Positions 34,752 to 43,570 of a stretch of 64,000 bases of DNA are shown one piece after another. Source of the stretch: Streptomyces griseoloalbus (GTDB lineage Bacteria; Actinomycetota; Actinomycetes; Streptomycetales; Streptomycetaceae); assembly GCA_014650015.1 (NCBI GenBank), contig BMUD01000004.1, forward strand, positions 186,001-250,000, in the 5' to 3' direction. The notes under the pieces were generated by a model. That model searched no databases. It worked only from the letters and a program-made list of their open reading frames with translations, and had not been told where the DNA came from. The translations under genes were made by a program, and so were the position numbers. Each line of letters begins with the position of its first letter. Position 1 is the stretch's first letter.

Positions 34752-36490
34752 GTGGTCTGGTCGCTCTCTTCGGTGCGGTGCTCGGTGGACTCACGTCCGG
34801 TGGGGGTGTCGGGGTCGCCTGCCGTCCGGGGCGCCCGGTCGGGTGCGCGTCCGGCGGTGGCGAAGGCGGCGAGGCCGGTGAAGGACGCGTCCGGCGGTAC
34901 GACGGACACGGGGCCGTGCCCGTGCTCCCCCGGCGCGGTCCGCGCGAGGGGCCGCGGGGCGTCCGTCCCGGTCCGCCTGCCGCTGCGGCGGCGGGGCAGT
35001 CCGCCGGGGGTGGTGTCGGCCGACCCGGCGGGGACGTCCGCGGGCGGTTCGGTGACGGTGGCCGGCTCCCGGCCGGGCGCGGTGGTGCGGGCTTCCGGCG
35101 CGGTGGTCGTGGCGGTGGTGGGCAGCGGGCTGAAGTACTTGTGCGGTACGACGACCACCACGGAGGTGCCGAGCCACGGCGAGTCGGCGAAGGTGACGCG
35201 GATGCCGTAGCGGCGGGCGAGGATGCCGACGACCCTGAGCCCGATGTTGGCGTCCTCGGTGATGCCGCCGATGCCCGCGCCGGGGGCGGTGCCCGCGAGG
35301 GCGTGTTCGGCCTCTCGCTTCTTCTCCTCGCTCAGTCCCTTGCCGGAGTCCTGGATCTCGATGCCGACGCCGTTGGGTACCTCCCGGCCGGAGACCAGCA
35401 CGGGTTCGGTGGGCGGCGAGTAGCGGGCCGCGTTGTCGAGGAGGTGGGCGAAGATCAGCGTGAGGTAGTCCACCAGGCCACCGTCCACGCCCAGTTCGGG
35501 CAGCCGGTTCAACTGGATGCGGTGGAAGTCCTTGATCCGGCCGATGCCGCCGCGCACCACGCTCAGCAGCCGCTGCGGTTCCTGCCACTGCCTGCCGGGC
35601 CGGTCGGACCCGCCCAGGACGCCGATGCTGGCGGCCAGGCAGTCGGCGGGGCCGATCTCCTGGTCGAGCTCCATCAGCCCCCGCGCGACGGCCGGCAGCC
35701 GGCCGTGCTCGCCCTGCATCTCGTGCAGCCGGCCACGGAGCTTGCTGGTCAGTACATGGATGCGGTTGCCGATGCTGATGACGGCCTGCTCCGCGGAGGT
35801 GGAGCGGTCGAACTCCTCCTCCAGGCCGATGAGCGCGGTGCGCAGGATCTTGCGGAGCTCGACCTGGAGGCCGGCGCCGTCCTTCGCGCACCGCGCGACG
35901 CTCGGCAGCAGGTCGTCGATGGCGTCACCGGCGCGCAGCCGGCCGATCGCCGCGGGCAGCTGTTCGTCGGCGAGGCGGGTGACGGCGGCCAGCTGGTGGG
36001 CCAGTTGCTCCTGCCATGCCCCGGTCCGTTCGGCGAGCTGTGACTCGTAGGTCCTGGCCTGCTCGGCCAGCCGCTCCTCGAACGCCCGGGAGTGGTCCGC
36101 GAGCCGGTCCTCGTAGGCGGCGCCCTGCTCCGCGAGCCGGCGTTCATAGGCGGCGCCCTGCTCGGCGAACGCGTCCTGTCGCGCGGCGCGTTCGGCGGCG
36201 AGCTTCCGCTCCTGGCCCGCCATGTGCTGCTGCCACTGCTGGGTCCGCTCGGCCTGCGCCGTACGGAAGTCGGCCTCGGATCGCAGCAGTTGGGACCGGC
36301 TGCGGAGCAGCAGGCGTACGCACACGGTGCAGGCGGCCGTCGCGGCGGCGCCGAGGACGGCTGTGACGATCCGGTCCGACCCCATCGACGTGGCGGCGAT
36401 CGTCCCGCCGCCGAGGCCGAGCGGCATCAGCCACCAGCTGCGCCAGGCGACGGGGGGCCGCGCCGCCGGTGGCGGAGTGGCGAGTTCCAT
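34748..36490 (-). CDS. cvnA: conservon sensor histidine kinase-like protein CvnA
   Basis: This protein of about 580 residues starts at ATG 36490, preceded by GAAGGA; two upstream ATGs are poorly placed. Two membrane segments (SWWLMPLGLGGGTIAATS; VTAVLGAAATAACTVCVRLLL) are followed by a long coiled coil built from near-repeats of AEQGAAYEDRL type (bases about 36200-35990). A dimerisation/HATPase region follows (FAHLLDNAARYSPP, VGIEIQDSGKGLS, GLRVVGILARRYGIRVTF), then a disordered Pro/Thr/Arg tail. There is no clear phospho-acceptor histidine motif. It is the membrane platform of the Cvn complex. Confidence 0.92.
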   Translation of the reverse strand: MELATPPPAARPPVAWRSWWLMPLGLGGGTIAATSMGSDRIVTAVLGAAATAACTVCVRLLLRSRSQLLRSEADFRTAQAERTQQWQQHMAGQERKLAAERAARQDAFAEQGAAYERRLAEQGAAYEDRLADHSRAFEERLAEQARTYESQLAERTGAWQEQLAHQLAAVTRLADEQLPAAIGRLRAGDAIDDLLPSVARCAKDGAGLQVELRKILRTALIGLEEEFDRSTSAEQAVISIGNRIHVLTSKLRGRLHEMQGEHGRLPAVARGLMELDQEIGPADCLAASIGVLGGSDRPGRQWQEPQRLLSVVRGGIGRIKDFHRIQLNRLPELGVDGGLVDYLTLIFAHLLDNAARYSPPTEPVLVSGREVPNGVGIEIQDSGKGLSEEKKREAEHALAGTAPGAGIGGITEDANIGLRVVGILARRYGIRVTFADSPWLGTSVVVVVPHKYFSPLPTTATTTAPEARTTAPGREPATVTEPPADVPAGSADTTPGGLPRRRSGRRTGTDAPRPLARTAPGEHGHGPVSVVPPDASFTGLAAFATAGRAPDRAPRTAGDPDTPTGRESTEHRTEESDQTT

Positions 36491-36797
36491 CTGCATCCTT
36501 CGGAGCGACACGATCGACATGGGGGGGGGTGCAAGGGACCGCACTCATGAGTACGAACCGCGAAGCGACCCGTCGCGGTTCGGGTCAACTCGCAGCGCTG
36601 GTGCGGAGCTTATCCGGTTGCCGACCTTGAGGATCAAGTTCGGCCGCTGCCGGAAGTGAGGATTCCGTCACGCTCCGAAGGGGGCCGCCCGGCCTACCCG
36701 GCCGGTTCGAAAGAACTTCAGCCGCAATGCGAAGACATATGTCAATCGAACATGCTCAAATTCACTCGACCGAAGGTAACTTGCAGGGAGGGAACCG
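36491..36797. other. divergent region between conservon and STAS gene
   Basis: A 10-bp-arm inverted repeat (36554-36563 CGAACCGCGA with 36573-36582) lies in the conservon leader, and a G10 run occurs near 36521. It contains both promoters. The part before the STAS gene is AT-richer (near 36725-36785), consistent with its promoter. No ORF with family features was seen. Confidence 0.45.
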
Positions 36798-37235
36798 GTG
36801 TTGGAGCCGATCCCCACCCCCCGGGGCACGGAGCAGGCTGGAGGCGATGGCGTGGTGCGGCACGAACCTGCACCGCTGACCCGGCATCTGCGCGTCCGCC
36901 GGGACCGGGGACACACGGTGCTGGAGTTCCGCGGTGAGATCGACATCGCCGCGGCCGTGGAGATCGTCCCCCATCTGGACATGGCGACCGCCGCACCGGA
37001 CGCCCGGGTCGTGATCGATCTGACCCGTGTCGAGTTCTTCGACCTCTCCGGCCTGCGCCTGCTGTACCGGGCCCGGCACCGCGTCACGGACGGACCCGGC
37101 CGCCTGTACCTCGTCTGCGCCCACCCGATGACCCTGCGCATGTTCCGGATCACCGGACTGTCCCGCCTGCTGCCCCCGTGGCCGACGCTGGACGCGGCCC
37201 TGGACAAGCCCGAGCCCCCGTCCGGCCCGGTGTGA
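36798..37235 (+). CDS. STAS-domain anti-anti-sigma factor
   Basis: The 145-residue protein starts at GTG 36798 behind GGGAGGG. The STAS fold is clear: HTVLEFRGEIDIAAAVEIVP, DARVVIDLTRVEFFDLSGLRLL, and LYLVCAHPMTLRMFRITGLSRLLP. Ser in D-L-S-G is the expected phosphorylation site for an RsbW-like kinase. Dephosphorylated, it would bind an anti-sigma factor and free a sigma factor. The PP2C/HATPase protein at 23257 is the nearest possible regulator. Confidence 0.92.
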   Translation: MLEPIPTPRGTEQAGGDGVVRHEPAPLTRHLRVRRDRGHTVLEFRGEIDIAAAVEIVPHLDMATAAPDARVVIDLTRVEFFDLSGLRLLYRARHRVTDGPGRLYLVCAHPMTLRMFRITGLSRLLPPWPTLDAALDKPEPPSGPV

Positions 37236-37372
37236 CGGCGCCCCCGGGCACCGCGTGACCGGACGCCGCCGTGCGCCCCCGCGTGCTCCCGGTGCGGTCG
37301 TCCGTTTCTCGACTGCTCTGTCTGGTCATGGAGCTGAGGGGCATTCGATCGTAAGGAAGGAGGGCCGTCGCC

Positions 37373-38035
37373 ATGACCGCTTCCGTGAAGGGACTGCCCG
37401 GGCGCGTACCGGGCTGGGTGAAGGTGCTCGGTGCGGTGGTGCTGCTGCTGGCCGTGCTGTTCGCCGGGATCCGGCTGAGCGTGCTGCCGGGACTGAAGGA
37501 CCTGTTCGGCACGGAGACCCGGGACCGATCCGGGCCGGCGCTCCTGGAGTCCATCCAGGACATCAGCCGCTACGAGGCCGCCTCGGGCAACTTCCAGGTG
37601 GTGGTGGACCTGGAGAAGGACGCGAAGTTCCTGCCCGACGCGGTCCGCGGCAGCCGCACGCTGTACGTGGGCGCGGGCACCGTCGACGCCTACGTCGACC
37701 TCGGCGCGCTGGACGAGGACGACGTACGGATCGACGAGGACCGTACGTCCGCCACGCTGCGGCTGCCCCACGCCCGCCTGGGCACGCCGGCCCTGGACCC
37801 CGAGCGCTCCTACGCCGTCTCCAAGCAGCGCGGGCTGTTCGACCGTCTCGGCGACCTCTTCTCGGACAACCCCAACAGCGAACAGGCCGTGCAGAAGCTC
37901 GCGGTGCGGCACATCGGCGACGCGGCGAAGGAGAGCGGACTCACCGCGCGGGCCGAGACGAACACCACCGACATGCTCGAAGGCCTGCTGCGTTCCCTGG
38001 GGTTCGAGAAGGTGCGGGTCACCTACGGCGACTGA
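37373..38035 (+). CDS. DUF4230 membrane-anchored protein
   Basis: The 220-residue protein starts at ATG 37373 behind AAGGAGG. One N-terminal membrane anchor (VKVLGAVVLLLAVLFAGIRL) precedes an extracytoplasmic domain with DUF4230 features: LLESIQDISRYEAASGNFQVVVDLE, GAGTVDAYVDLGAL, LAVRHIGDAAKESGL. Its function is unknown. A VanZ-family gene follows 87 bases later on the same strand. Confidence 0.88.
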   Translation: MTASVKGLPGRVPGWVKVLGAVVLLLAVLFAGIRLSVLPGLKDLFGTETRDRSGPALLESIQDISRYEAASGNFQVVVDLEKDAKFLPDAVRGSRTLYVGAGTVDAYVDLGALDEDDVRIDEDRTSATLRLPHARLGTPALDPERSYAVSKQRGLFDRLGDLFSDNPNSEQAVQKLAVRHIGDAAKESGLTARAETNTTDMLEGLLRSLGFEKVRVTYGD

Positions 38036-38122
38036 CTGACCGGTACGACCAGGGGCCCGGCGTGACGGCCTCGTGCGGGGGTAACCGGCGTAGCACACGG
38101 AAGTTGACGACTGGAGGATCGA

Positions 38123-38599
38123 ATGGCCCGCGCCGCCCCCCGTCCGCTCCCCCTGCCCCTGCGGCTGCTGGCGATGCTGTGCGCGTTCGCCGTCATGGTC
38201 GTCTTCGCGGTGGTCCTGGCCCGGCTCACGCTGCAGCCCTCCCCCGCCTCGGAGGCGCTGACCCACACCAATCTGCGCCCGGGCCGCTCCCTGCGGGCCT
38301 ATCTGGACCAGCCCGCGCTGCACGACGCCTTGCGCCAGATCGGCGGCAACATCCTGCTCGGCGTACCCTTCGGCGTCCTCGCGCCGGTCGTCGCGCCGCG
38401 CACCCGCGGGTTCCTGCGGGTGCTGGTGCTGACGGCCGTCGTGATGCTGCTGGTGGAGACGGCGCAGGGCGCCCTGGTGACCGGACGCGCCTTCGACATC
38501 GACGACGTCATCCTGAACACCGGCGGGGCGTTGATCGGCTACCTGCTCGTGGGCCGGCGCCTCGGCCGCACCGTGCACGCGCGAAAGCCGAAGTCCTGA
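38123..38599 (+). CDS. VanZ-family membrane protein
   Basis: The 158-residue protein starts at ATG 38123 behind GGAGG. Four hydrophobic segments and the family stretch IGGNILLGVPFGVLAP, LVETAQGALVTGRAFDIDDVILNTGGALIGYLL (N...P; E...D-D-...N-x-x-G) identify VanZ. In some enterococci VanZ lowers teicoplanin binding; in Streptomyces the role is unproven. No vancomycin-resistance genes are adjacent. Confidence 0.9.
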   Translation: MARAAPRPLPLPLRLLAMLCAFAVMVVFAVVLARLTLQPSPASEALTHTNLRPGRSLRAYLDQPALHDALRQIGGNILLGVPFGVLAPVVAPRTRGFLRVLVLTAVVMLLVETAQGALVTGRAFDIDDVILNTGGALIGYLLVGRRLGRTVHARKPKS

Positions 38600-38674
38600 C
38601 CCCTGCCCCACACGGCGAGTGGTCCCGCCGTGCCGCTGCCGGCGGCACGGCGCGCAGGCCGCGCACGACAGGTC

Positions 38675-38849
38675 AGGGCCTGTCTGACCATGCGCGTCGC
38701 CGCCCGCAGGGCGGCCTCGCGGCGTCAGGTGCGTGCTCTCGGCGTGCCGGGCGCAGAGCCTCGTACGGGATGTACTCGGCTCCGCGCCCGGTGCGGCGAG
38801 AGTGCGTCCATGGCGTCGCGAGGCAGGCGGGAATCGTCAGACAGGCCCT
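38675..38849. mobile_element. MITE-like palindromic element, 175 bp
   Basis: Perfect 14-bp terminal inverted repeats AGGGCCTGTCTGAC (38675-38688) and GTCAGACAGGCCCT (38836-38849) bound a sequence that folds on itself. An inner arm CGGGCGCAGAGCC (38748-38760) pairs 12/13 with 38778-38790, and intermediate parts are also imperfectly complementary. It has no transposase. The structure fits a non-autonomous insertion. Target-site duplication is not clear. The right end supplies bases of the stop codon of the neighbouring gene. Confidence 0.7.
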
Positions 38850-39123
38850 AGAGACGCCCGCTCCGGTCGCGGCGGGTTCGTGAGGACCGGCGTACGGTCC
38901 AGGTGAACTTGTCCCCGCCCACCCAGCGGACCACGTCCGGATCGTCCAGGTCATGGACCGTGATCCCGAACGCGGCGGCGGCGTGCAGCACGTCGGTGAG
39001 GGTCTTGGCCTCGCCGACCACCTGTCCGTCGATCTCCACGATACGGAACGGCGGCGTCCCGGGCTGTACCCCGAGCACCATGATCCGCGGGTGCGACATG
39101 TACGGGCTCGCGCTTTCGGTCAT
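38848..39123 (-). CDS. small conserved hypothetical protein, C-terminus at the MITE edge
   Basis: The 91-residue protein starts at ATG 39123 and is soluble, with a compact alpha/beta look: PRIMVLGVQPGTPPFRIVEID, GQVVGEAKTLTDVLHAAAAF, GITVHDLDDPDVVRWVGGDKF. The ribosome site is poor; ATG 39099 is an alternative. Its TAG stop (38848-38850) straddles the terminal repeat of the element at 38675-38849, so the basic tail RRSSRTRRDRSGRL may not be the original C-terminus. No function is recognised. Confidence 0.65.
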   Translation of the reverse strand: MTESASPYMSHPRIMVLGVQPGTPPFRIVEIDGQVVGEAKTLTDVLHAAAAFGITVHDLDDPDVVRWVGGDKFTWTVRRSSRTRRDRSGRL

Positions 39124-39185
39124 GCATCGAGGGTAGAGCGCAAATGGTGCCAACGGGGCGTCCGGGGCGTCCCGGGCGCCTCCGT

Positions 39186-39995
39186 TCAGGGCCGCCGCCA
39201 GTCGTCCCGCGTCAGATGCGACCCGGCCTGCGGACCCATCCGGAGCATTCCGCCGTCCACGCTCCAGGAGGCGCCGGTGACGTACGAGGCGTCGGGTCCG
39301 GCGAGGAAGGCGATCACCGCGGCGACCTCGCGGGCGTCCCCCGGCCGCCCGAGCGGGACGCCGGGACGGGACTCGGTGCGCGGATCGGTGTCCGCCCGGC
39401 CGGTCATGGGCGTGGCGATCTCGCCGGGGGCGACGGCGTTGACGGTGATGCCGTGCTCGGCGAGTTCCAGCGCCATGACCTGGGTGAGCAGCCCGAGACC
39501 GCCCTTGGCGGCGCAGTACGGCGCGGCGCCCACGCGGGGCTGGTGCTCGTGCACGGACGTCACATTGACGATGCGGCCCCCGTCGCCCTGCCGGATCATG
39601 TGCCGCGCCGCCTTCTGCCCGCACAGGAACGGGCCGATCAGATCGACGTCCAGGACCTCGCGGACCGTCCGCAGATCCAGGTCGAGGAAGGGCGTCATCG
39701 TGCCCGTGCCGGCGTTGTTGACCAGCACGTCGACGCGGCCCAGACGGTCGCACAGCTCGTCGACCGTGTCCGCGGCGGCGGGCAGCCGGGTGAGGTCCAT
39801 CGGGGCCACCTCGGCCCGCCGGCCGTGCGCCCGGACCTCCTGTGCCGTCTCCTCGGCGCCCTCGCGGTCGCGGTGCCAGGTGATGCCCACGTCCATGCCC
39901 GCGGCGGCCAGGCGTACCGCGGTGGCCCGGCCGATGCCGGAGTCGGCGCCGGTGATCACGGCGGCCTTGCCGCTCGGGGCGGTGGGGACGGACAT
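39186..39995 (-). CDS. SDR-family oxidoreductase (glucose-1-dehydrogenase-like)
   Basis: This 269-residue classical short-chain dehydrogenase starts at ATG 39995 behind GGAGG. The cofactor loop is VITGADSGIGRATAVRL, NNAG the structural motif, and the catalytic triad is Ser (VTSVHEHQ region), Tyr and Lys (YCAAKGG). W-H-R after strand two suggests NADP(H) preference. It ends with the usual SVDGGM segment. The substrate is unknown. It is a single gene, with no obvious partner. Confidence 0.92.
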   Translation of the reverse strand: MSVPTAPSGKAAVITGADSGIGRATAVRLAAAGMDVGITWHRDREGAEETAQEVRAHGRRAEVAPMDLTRLPAAADTVDELCDRLGRVDVLVNNAGTGTMTPFLDLDLRTVREVLDVDLIGPFLCGQKAARHMIRQGDGGRIVNVTSVHEHQPRVGAAPYCAAKGGLGLLTQVMALELAEHGITVNAVAPGEIATPMTGRADTDPRTESRPGVPLGRPGDAREVAAVIAFLAGPDASYVTGASWSVDGGMLRMGPQAGSHLTRDDWRRP

Positions 39996-40011
39996 ACGGA
40001 CCTCCTGGTCG

Positions 40012-40112
40012 GTGCGTCGGTGCGTCGGTGCGTCGGGACGTCGGAGCCCCGGCACGCCGAAAGGCCGAAAGGCCGGAACGCCGACGCACCGGGACGCCGA
40101 AGCGGAACGGGA
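40012..40112. repeat. tandem 8-mers and low-complexity inverted repeats
   Basis: GTGCGTCG is repeated three times (40012-40035), followed by AAAGGCCG pairs and GGACGCCG-like units. The sequence CCGACGCACCG (40081-40091) is complementary to the 8-mer array, so the region can fold. It lies in the upstream region of the SDR gene. Confidence 0.6.
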
Positions 40113-40192
40113 CGACGCATCGCAGTACCCCGGTGCGTACCCGGCCAACCCCGCTCGGCGCCGTGTGGCCGAAGGCGCTGCCCGATGCGGTG

Positions 40193-40235
40193 AAGCCCTG
40201 GCCGCGCCCCGTTCGACGGGGCACGGCCAGGGCTT
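40193..40235. terminator. terminator of the rhamnosidase gene
   Basis: A 19-bp stem with one mismatch (40193-40211 with 40217-40235) and TTCGA loop lies 17 bases past the stop of the minus-strand GH78 gene. Confidence 0.85.
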
Positions 40236-40251
40236 CTCGGAGGTTCGTCCC

Positions 40252-43200
40252 TCAGGACACGGGCGGGGCGGAGCGGAAGGTCCAGTGACCCGAACCGACC
40301 TGGTACACGGCCTCTTCCCCGGTCACCCGCAGCAGCCGCGCTCCCTTCGGCGCCTCGGCACGTCCGTCGGCCGCGGGGACGTGCACCTCCGCGGTGCTGC
40401 CGGCGGGGACGTCCACGGTCAGCCGGAAGCTGTCGGCCGTCCGCACCCAGTCGGTGCGGGCCGTGCCGTACGGCGTCCGGTAGGAGCCCGACGCCGAGGT
40501 CATGTCGCCCTCGACGGCCGGGTCGATCAGGAGCTCGGCGTAGCCGACGGAGTCGGCGGTCTGGGCGATGCCGGCGACGCGGGTGGTGAACCAGGAGTCG
40601 ATGGCGCCGAGCATGAAGTGGTTCTGCGACTGGCCGGGGCCGCCGTCCCAGGACTCGCCCAGGGTGGTGTTGCCGGCGCGTACCTGGTAGCCGTAGCTGG
40701 GGCTGGTCGTCCGCGTGGCGATGGCGTGCACGATGTCGTCGCGCCCCGCCCCGCTCAGCACCCGGAAGGCGGCGGGCAGGGAGATCTCGCCCAGGATCAG
40801 GTGGTTGCCCGCGTCCTTGATCGCGGTGGTGAGGTGGGTGAGCAGGCGGTCCCGCTCCCCCTCCGGGTAGGCGCCCATGTCGAGGGCGAGCGCCTCGGCC
40901 CCGTGACCGCCGCCGCCGAAGGTGCCGGTGCCGGCGTCGTAGTACTTCGCGGACAGGGCCTTGGCGCTGGCGTCGGCCTTGGCGCGGTACTCGTCCGCGG
41001 CACCCTCGTCGCCGAGGACGGTGGCGATGCGGCTGAGGGCGTCGGCGACCCGCCAGTAGCCGTACGTGCCGGCCACGGCGCGCGGGAAGGTCCGGTCGGG
41101 CGTGAACCAGTCGCCGAGGCCGTAGTCGAGGATGCCGTCCTTGACCTGGGTCTCCAGGAAGGCCGCGTACTGCCGCATGCGCGGGTAGTACGTCTCGAGG
41201 GTCTGCTTGTCACCGTAGGTGGTGTAGAGCTGCCAGGGGACGAGGACGAAGGCGCCGCCCCAGTTGGAGTCGTTGCGGTAGCCGCCGGGCAGGCTGGTGT
41301 ACTCCGGGACCGTGCTCGGGATCAGCCCCTCGGTGGTCTGCGCGTCCGCCATGTCCTGGACGATCTTGCGCAGGTAGGCCTGCATGTCGTAGTTGCCGGC
41401 GAGGGCCGGGAAGACCAGCTGGTTCTGTTCCAGCCAGCCCAGCTTCTCGCGGCTCGGACAGTCGGTGAGGACGCTCATCATGTTGCCCTCGATGGAGCGG
41501 CGGATCAGCGAGTGGATGTCGTTGATCAGCGGGTCGGAGCTGGTGAAGTCACCGGCGGAGGTGTTGTCGGTGTGCAGGACGTGTCCGCGCACGCTCACCG
41601 TCGCGCCCTCGGGCACACCCCTCAGTTCGAGATAGCGGAATCCGTGGTAGCTGAAGCGCGGGTGCCAGGTCTCGTCGCCGCGGCCCCGGGCGGTGTAGGA
41701 GTCCCACAGGGGGGCTCCGACGTTGCTGATGGACTGGAAGGCGTGGCCGTCCTTCAGGCTCTCCGCCGGGTAGACGCGGATCGCGGTGCCCTCGGGCGCG
41801 CTCACGGTGATCTCCGGCCAGCCGGCGATGTTGCGTCCGAGGTCGAAGACCCGGCTGCCCTCGGCGCCGTCCACCTCCCGGCCCTGGAGCGTCTCGACGA
41901 CCCGGATGGGCTCGGTCTCCCGGGCGCTGAGCGCGGCGGGCCGTTCGGTGGTGCCGGGGCCCGCCACCACGGTCGCATGCCGCCAGTCGGAGTGGTCGCC
42001 GGCGGGCTCGTCCCAGCGGGGGATCTCCCGGCGGGCGTCGTAGTCCTCGCCGCCGTACCAGTTCGAGGAGGTGGTGGGCCCGAGGGTGGTGCGCCAGTCG
42101 TCGCCGCTGGTCAGGGTGCGGACCCGGCCGTCGGCCAGGGTGACTTCCAGCCGGGCGATCAGCTTGGGGTCGGACAGGTTGCCGTAGAGCTTGCGGTAGC
42201 GGTCGGCGGTGCTGACGACGTTGGACATGCCGTTGCCCAGGGCCACGCCGATGGTGTTGGAGCCGGTGCGCAGGCGCTCGGTGACGTCGTAGGTGGCGTA
42301 CTGGACGCGCTCGGCGTAGTCGGTGTTGGCCGGTTCGAGGACCGCGTCGCCCACGGGCTCGCCGTTGACGCTGGCGTCGTAGATGCCGAGTCCGGCGATG
42401 TAGAGGCGGGCGCTGCGCACCGCCTTGGGGAGGGTGAAGTCGTCGGCGAGCAGGGGCAGTCCGGCCGGCAGGTACGGGGTGGGCGGCCGCTGGCCGGTGA
42501 CCCGGGTGAGCGTGGTGAACGGGCCGGTCGCGCTGTCCGCGGAGGAAACGGAGTAGTCGACGGGGAAGTTGGGCACGCGTCCGTCGTCGGTGAGGACGTC
42601 GGCGCGCGGGTACAGCGCCAGTTCGTCGAAGGTCTTCACCGACTTCAGGTCGAGCGTGAGGGTGACCGGGGCGGCGGAGACGTCCGGGCCGGTGTGCGGG
42701 GCGCTCGCGTAGCCTGCCGCGGTCTGCAGGGCGCTGTTGGGCAGGCCGTCCACCGTCAGGGCGGGTTCCCAGGTCTTGCGCAGCGTGTTGCTCTCGGACG
42801 CGGTGACCGCGGCGCCGCGGGCGAGGCCTGTGGTGGAGGTGGTGGAGTCGCGGACGTCGATCTCACCGAGCTGGAGCCGCCAGGCCCGGTCGGGGAAGGA
42901 CTCGGCGAGCGGCAGGCCGAGCCGGGTGACGTCCAGGCGGACGTAACGGGCGGTGGTCCTGGGGAGCCGTACCACGACGGGTTCGGCCGTGCGCTTGCTC
43001 AACTGCCAGTCGGGGTGGGTGATCCAGTCGGCTCCCCAGTCGGACCGCTTCGTCAGGCCGGTCTCGAAGACGGCGGTACGGCTCCAGTCGCCGTCCCTCT
43101 GTCCGGGCCCGGACCAGAGCATGACGCGCCAGTAGACGCGTGCGCGGGACCCCAGTTCCTTGCCGTCGTACGTGGTCCCCGGCACGGCCGAGTCGACGCG

Positions 43201-43500
43201 GCCGGAGTCCCACAGGTCGGGGCGGGAGGAGTGGAGCAGCCGGGGCGAGGTGGCGGCCTGCACCCGGTAGGCGGACTGCCGGGCGTTGGGGTTGTCGGCG
43301 TCGATCTCCCAGCTGAGTTCGGGGGTGGTGTCGTCGATGCCGAGGGCCTGGGTGAGGTGCTGGGTGCGCAGCCGGGTCGGGGAGACGCTGCCGGTGGCGG
43401 CGTCGGCGGTGACCGCGCCGGCGAGCACGGTCGCGAGGGCGGTGGCCGTGGCCAGGGCGGCGGACCACCCGGGTCTGCGGTGCGGGTGCGGTATGGACAT
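40252..43500 (-). CDS. exported GH78 alpha-L-rhamnosidase
   Basis: The 1082-residue precursor starts at ATG 43500 behind AGGAAG. A signal peptide (HPHRRPGWSAALATATALATVLAG, cut near TADA) is followed by beta-sandwich domains, an inserted discoidin-like module (about residues 200-345; YVRLDVTRLGLPL, RGAAVTASES) and the (alpha/alpha)6 catalytic domain. That domain carries the family motif TDCPSREKLGWLEQNQL, with acidic residues expected as catalytic acid/base, and a C-terminal beta domain. It releases L-rhamnose from plant polymers or glycosides outside the cell. It is last in a same-strand set of four glycosidases. Confidence 0.9.
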   Translation of the reverse strand: MSIPHPHRRPGWSAALATATALATVLAGAVTADAATGSVSPTRLRTQHLTQALGIDDTTPELSWEIDADNPNARQSAYRVQAATSPRLLHSSRPDLWDSGRVDSAVPGTTYDGKELGSRARVYWRVMLWSGPGQRDGDWSRTAVFETGLTKRSDWGADWITHPDWQLSKRTAEPVVVRLPRTTARYVRLDVTRLGLPLAESFPDRAWRLQLGEIDVRDSTTSTTGLARGAAVTASESNTLRKTWEPALTVDGLPNSALQTAAGYASAPHTGPDVSAAPVTLTLDLKSVKTFDELALYPRADVLTDDGRVPNFPVDYSVSSADSATGPFTTLTRVTGQRPPTPYLPAGLPLLADDFTLPKAVRSARLYIAGLGIYDASVNGEPVGDAVLEPANTDYAERVQYATYDVTERLRTGSNTIGVALGNGMSNVVSTADRYRKLYGNLSDPKLIARLEVTLADGRVRTLTSGDDWRTTLGPTTSSNWYGGEDYDARREIPRWDEPAGDHSDWRHATVVAGPGTTERPAALSARETEPIRVVETLQGREVDGAEGSRVFDLGRNIAGWPEITVSAPEGTAIRVYPAESLKDGHAFQSISNVGAPLWDSYTARGRGDETWHPRFSYHGFRYLELRGVPEGATVSVRGHVLHTDNTSAGDFTSSDPLINDIHSLIRRSIEGNMMSVLTDCPSREKLGWLEQNQLVFPALAGNYDMQAYLRKIVQDMADAQTTEGLIPSTVPEYTSLPGGYRNDSNWGGAFVLVPWQLYTTYGDKQTLETYYPRMRQYAAFLETQVKDGILDYGLGDWFTPDRTFPRAVAGTYGYWRVADALSRIATVLGDEGAADEYRAKADASAKALSAKYYDAGTGTFGGGGHGAEALALDMGAYPEGERDRLLTHLTTAIKDAGNHLILGEISLPAAFRVLSGAGRDDIVHAIATRTTSPSYGYQVRAGNTTLGESWDGGPGQSQNHFMLGAIDSWFTTRVAGIAQTADSVGYAELLIDPAVEGDMTSASGSYRTPYGTARTDWVRTADSFRLTVDVPAGSTAEVHVPAADGRAEAPKGARLLRVTGEEAVYQVGSGHWTFRSAPPVS

Positions 43501-43570
43501 GTGGCTTCCTGCCGGATGTAGGTGGGACGGACGGGGACGGGGGTCACTGCACGGTTCCGGGACCGCGGTC

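Noticed and set aside
36521-36530. G10 run as a phase-variation tract for the conservon kinase
   Set aside because: It lies upstream of the chosen start, so slippage would not change the frame. Homopolymers of this kind are also prone to sequencing error.
38123-38599. Vancomycin-resistance locus, because of the VanZ-family gene
   Set aside because: No vanH/A/X or sensor genes are adjacent. VanZ-family proteins are common in Streptomyces without resistance roles.
38953-43521. Plus-strand open frame of about 1500 codons opposite the SDR and rhamnosidase
   Set aside because: Shadow of the minus-strand SDR and GH78 genes, with no ribosome site and no family features.
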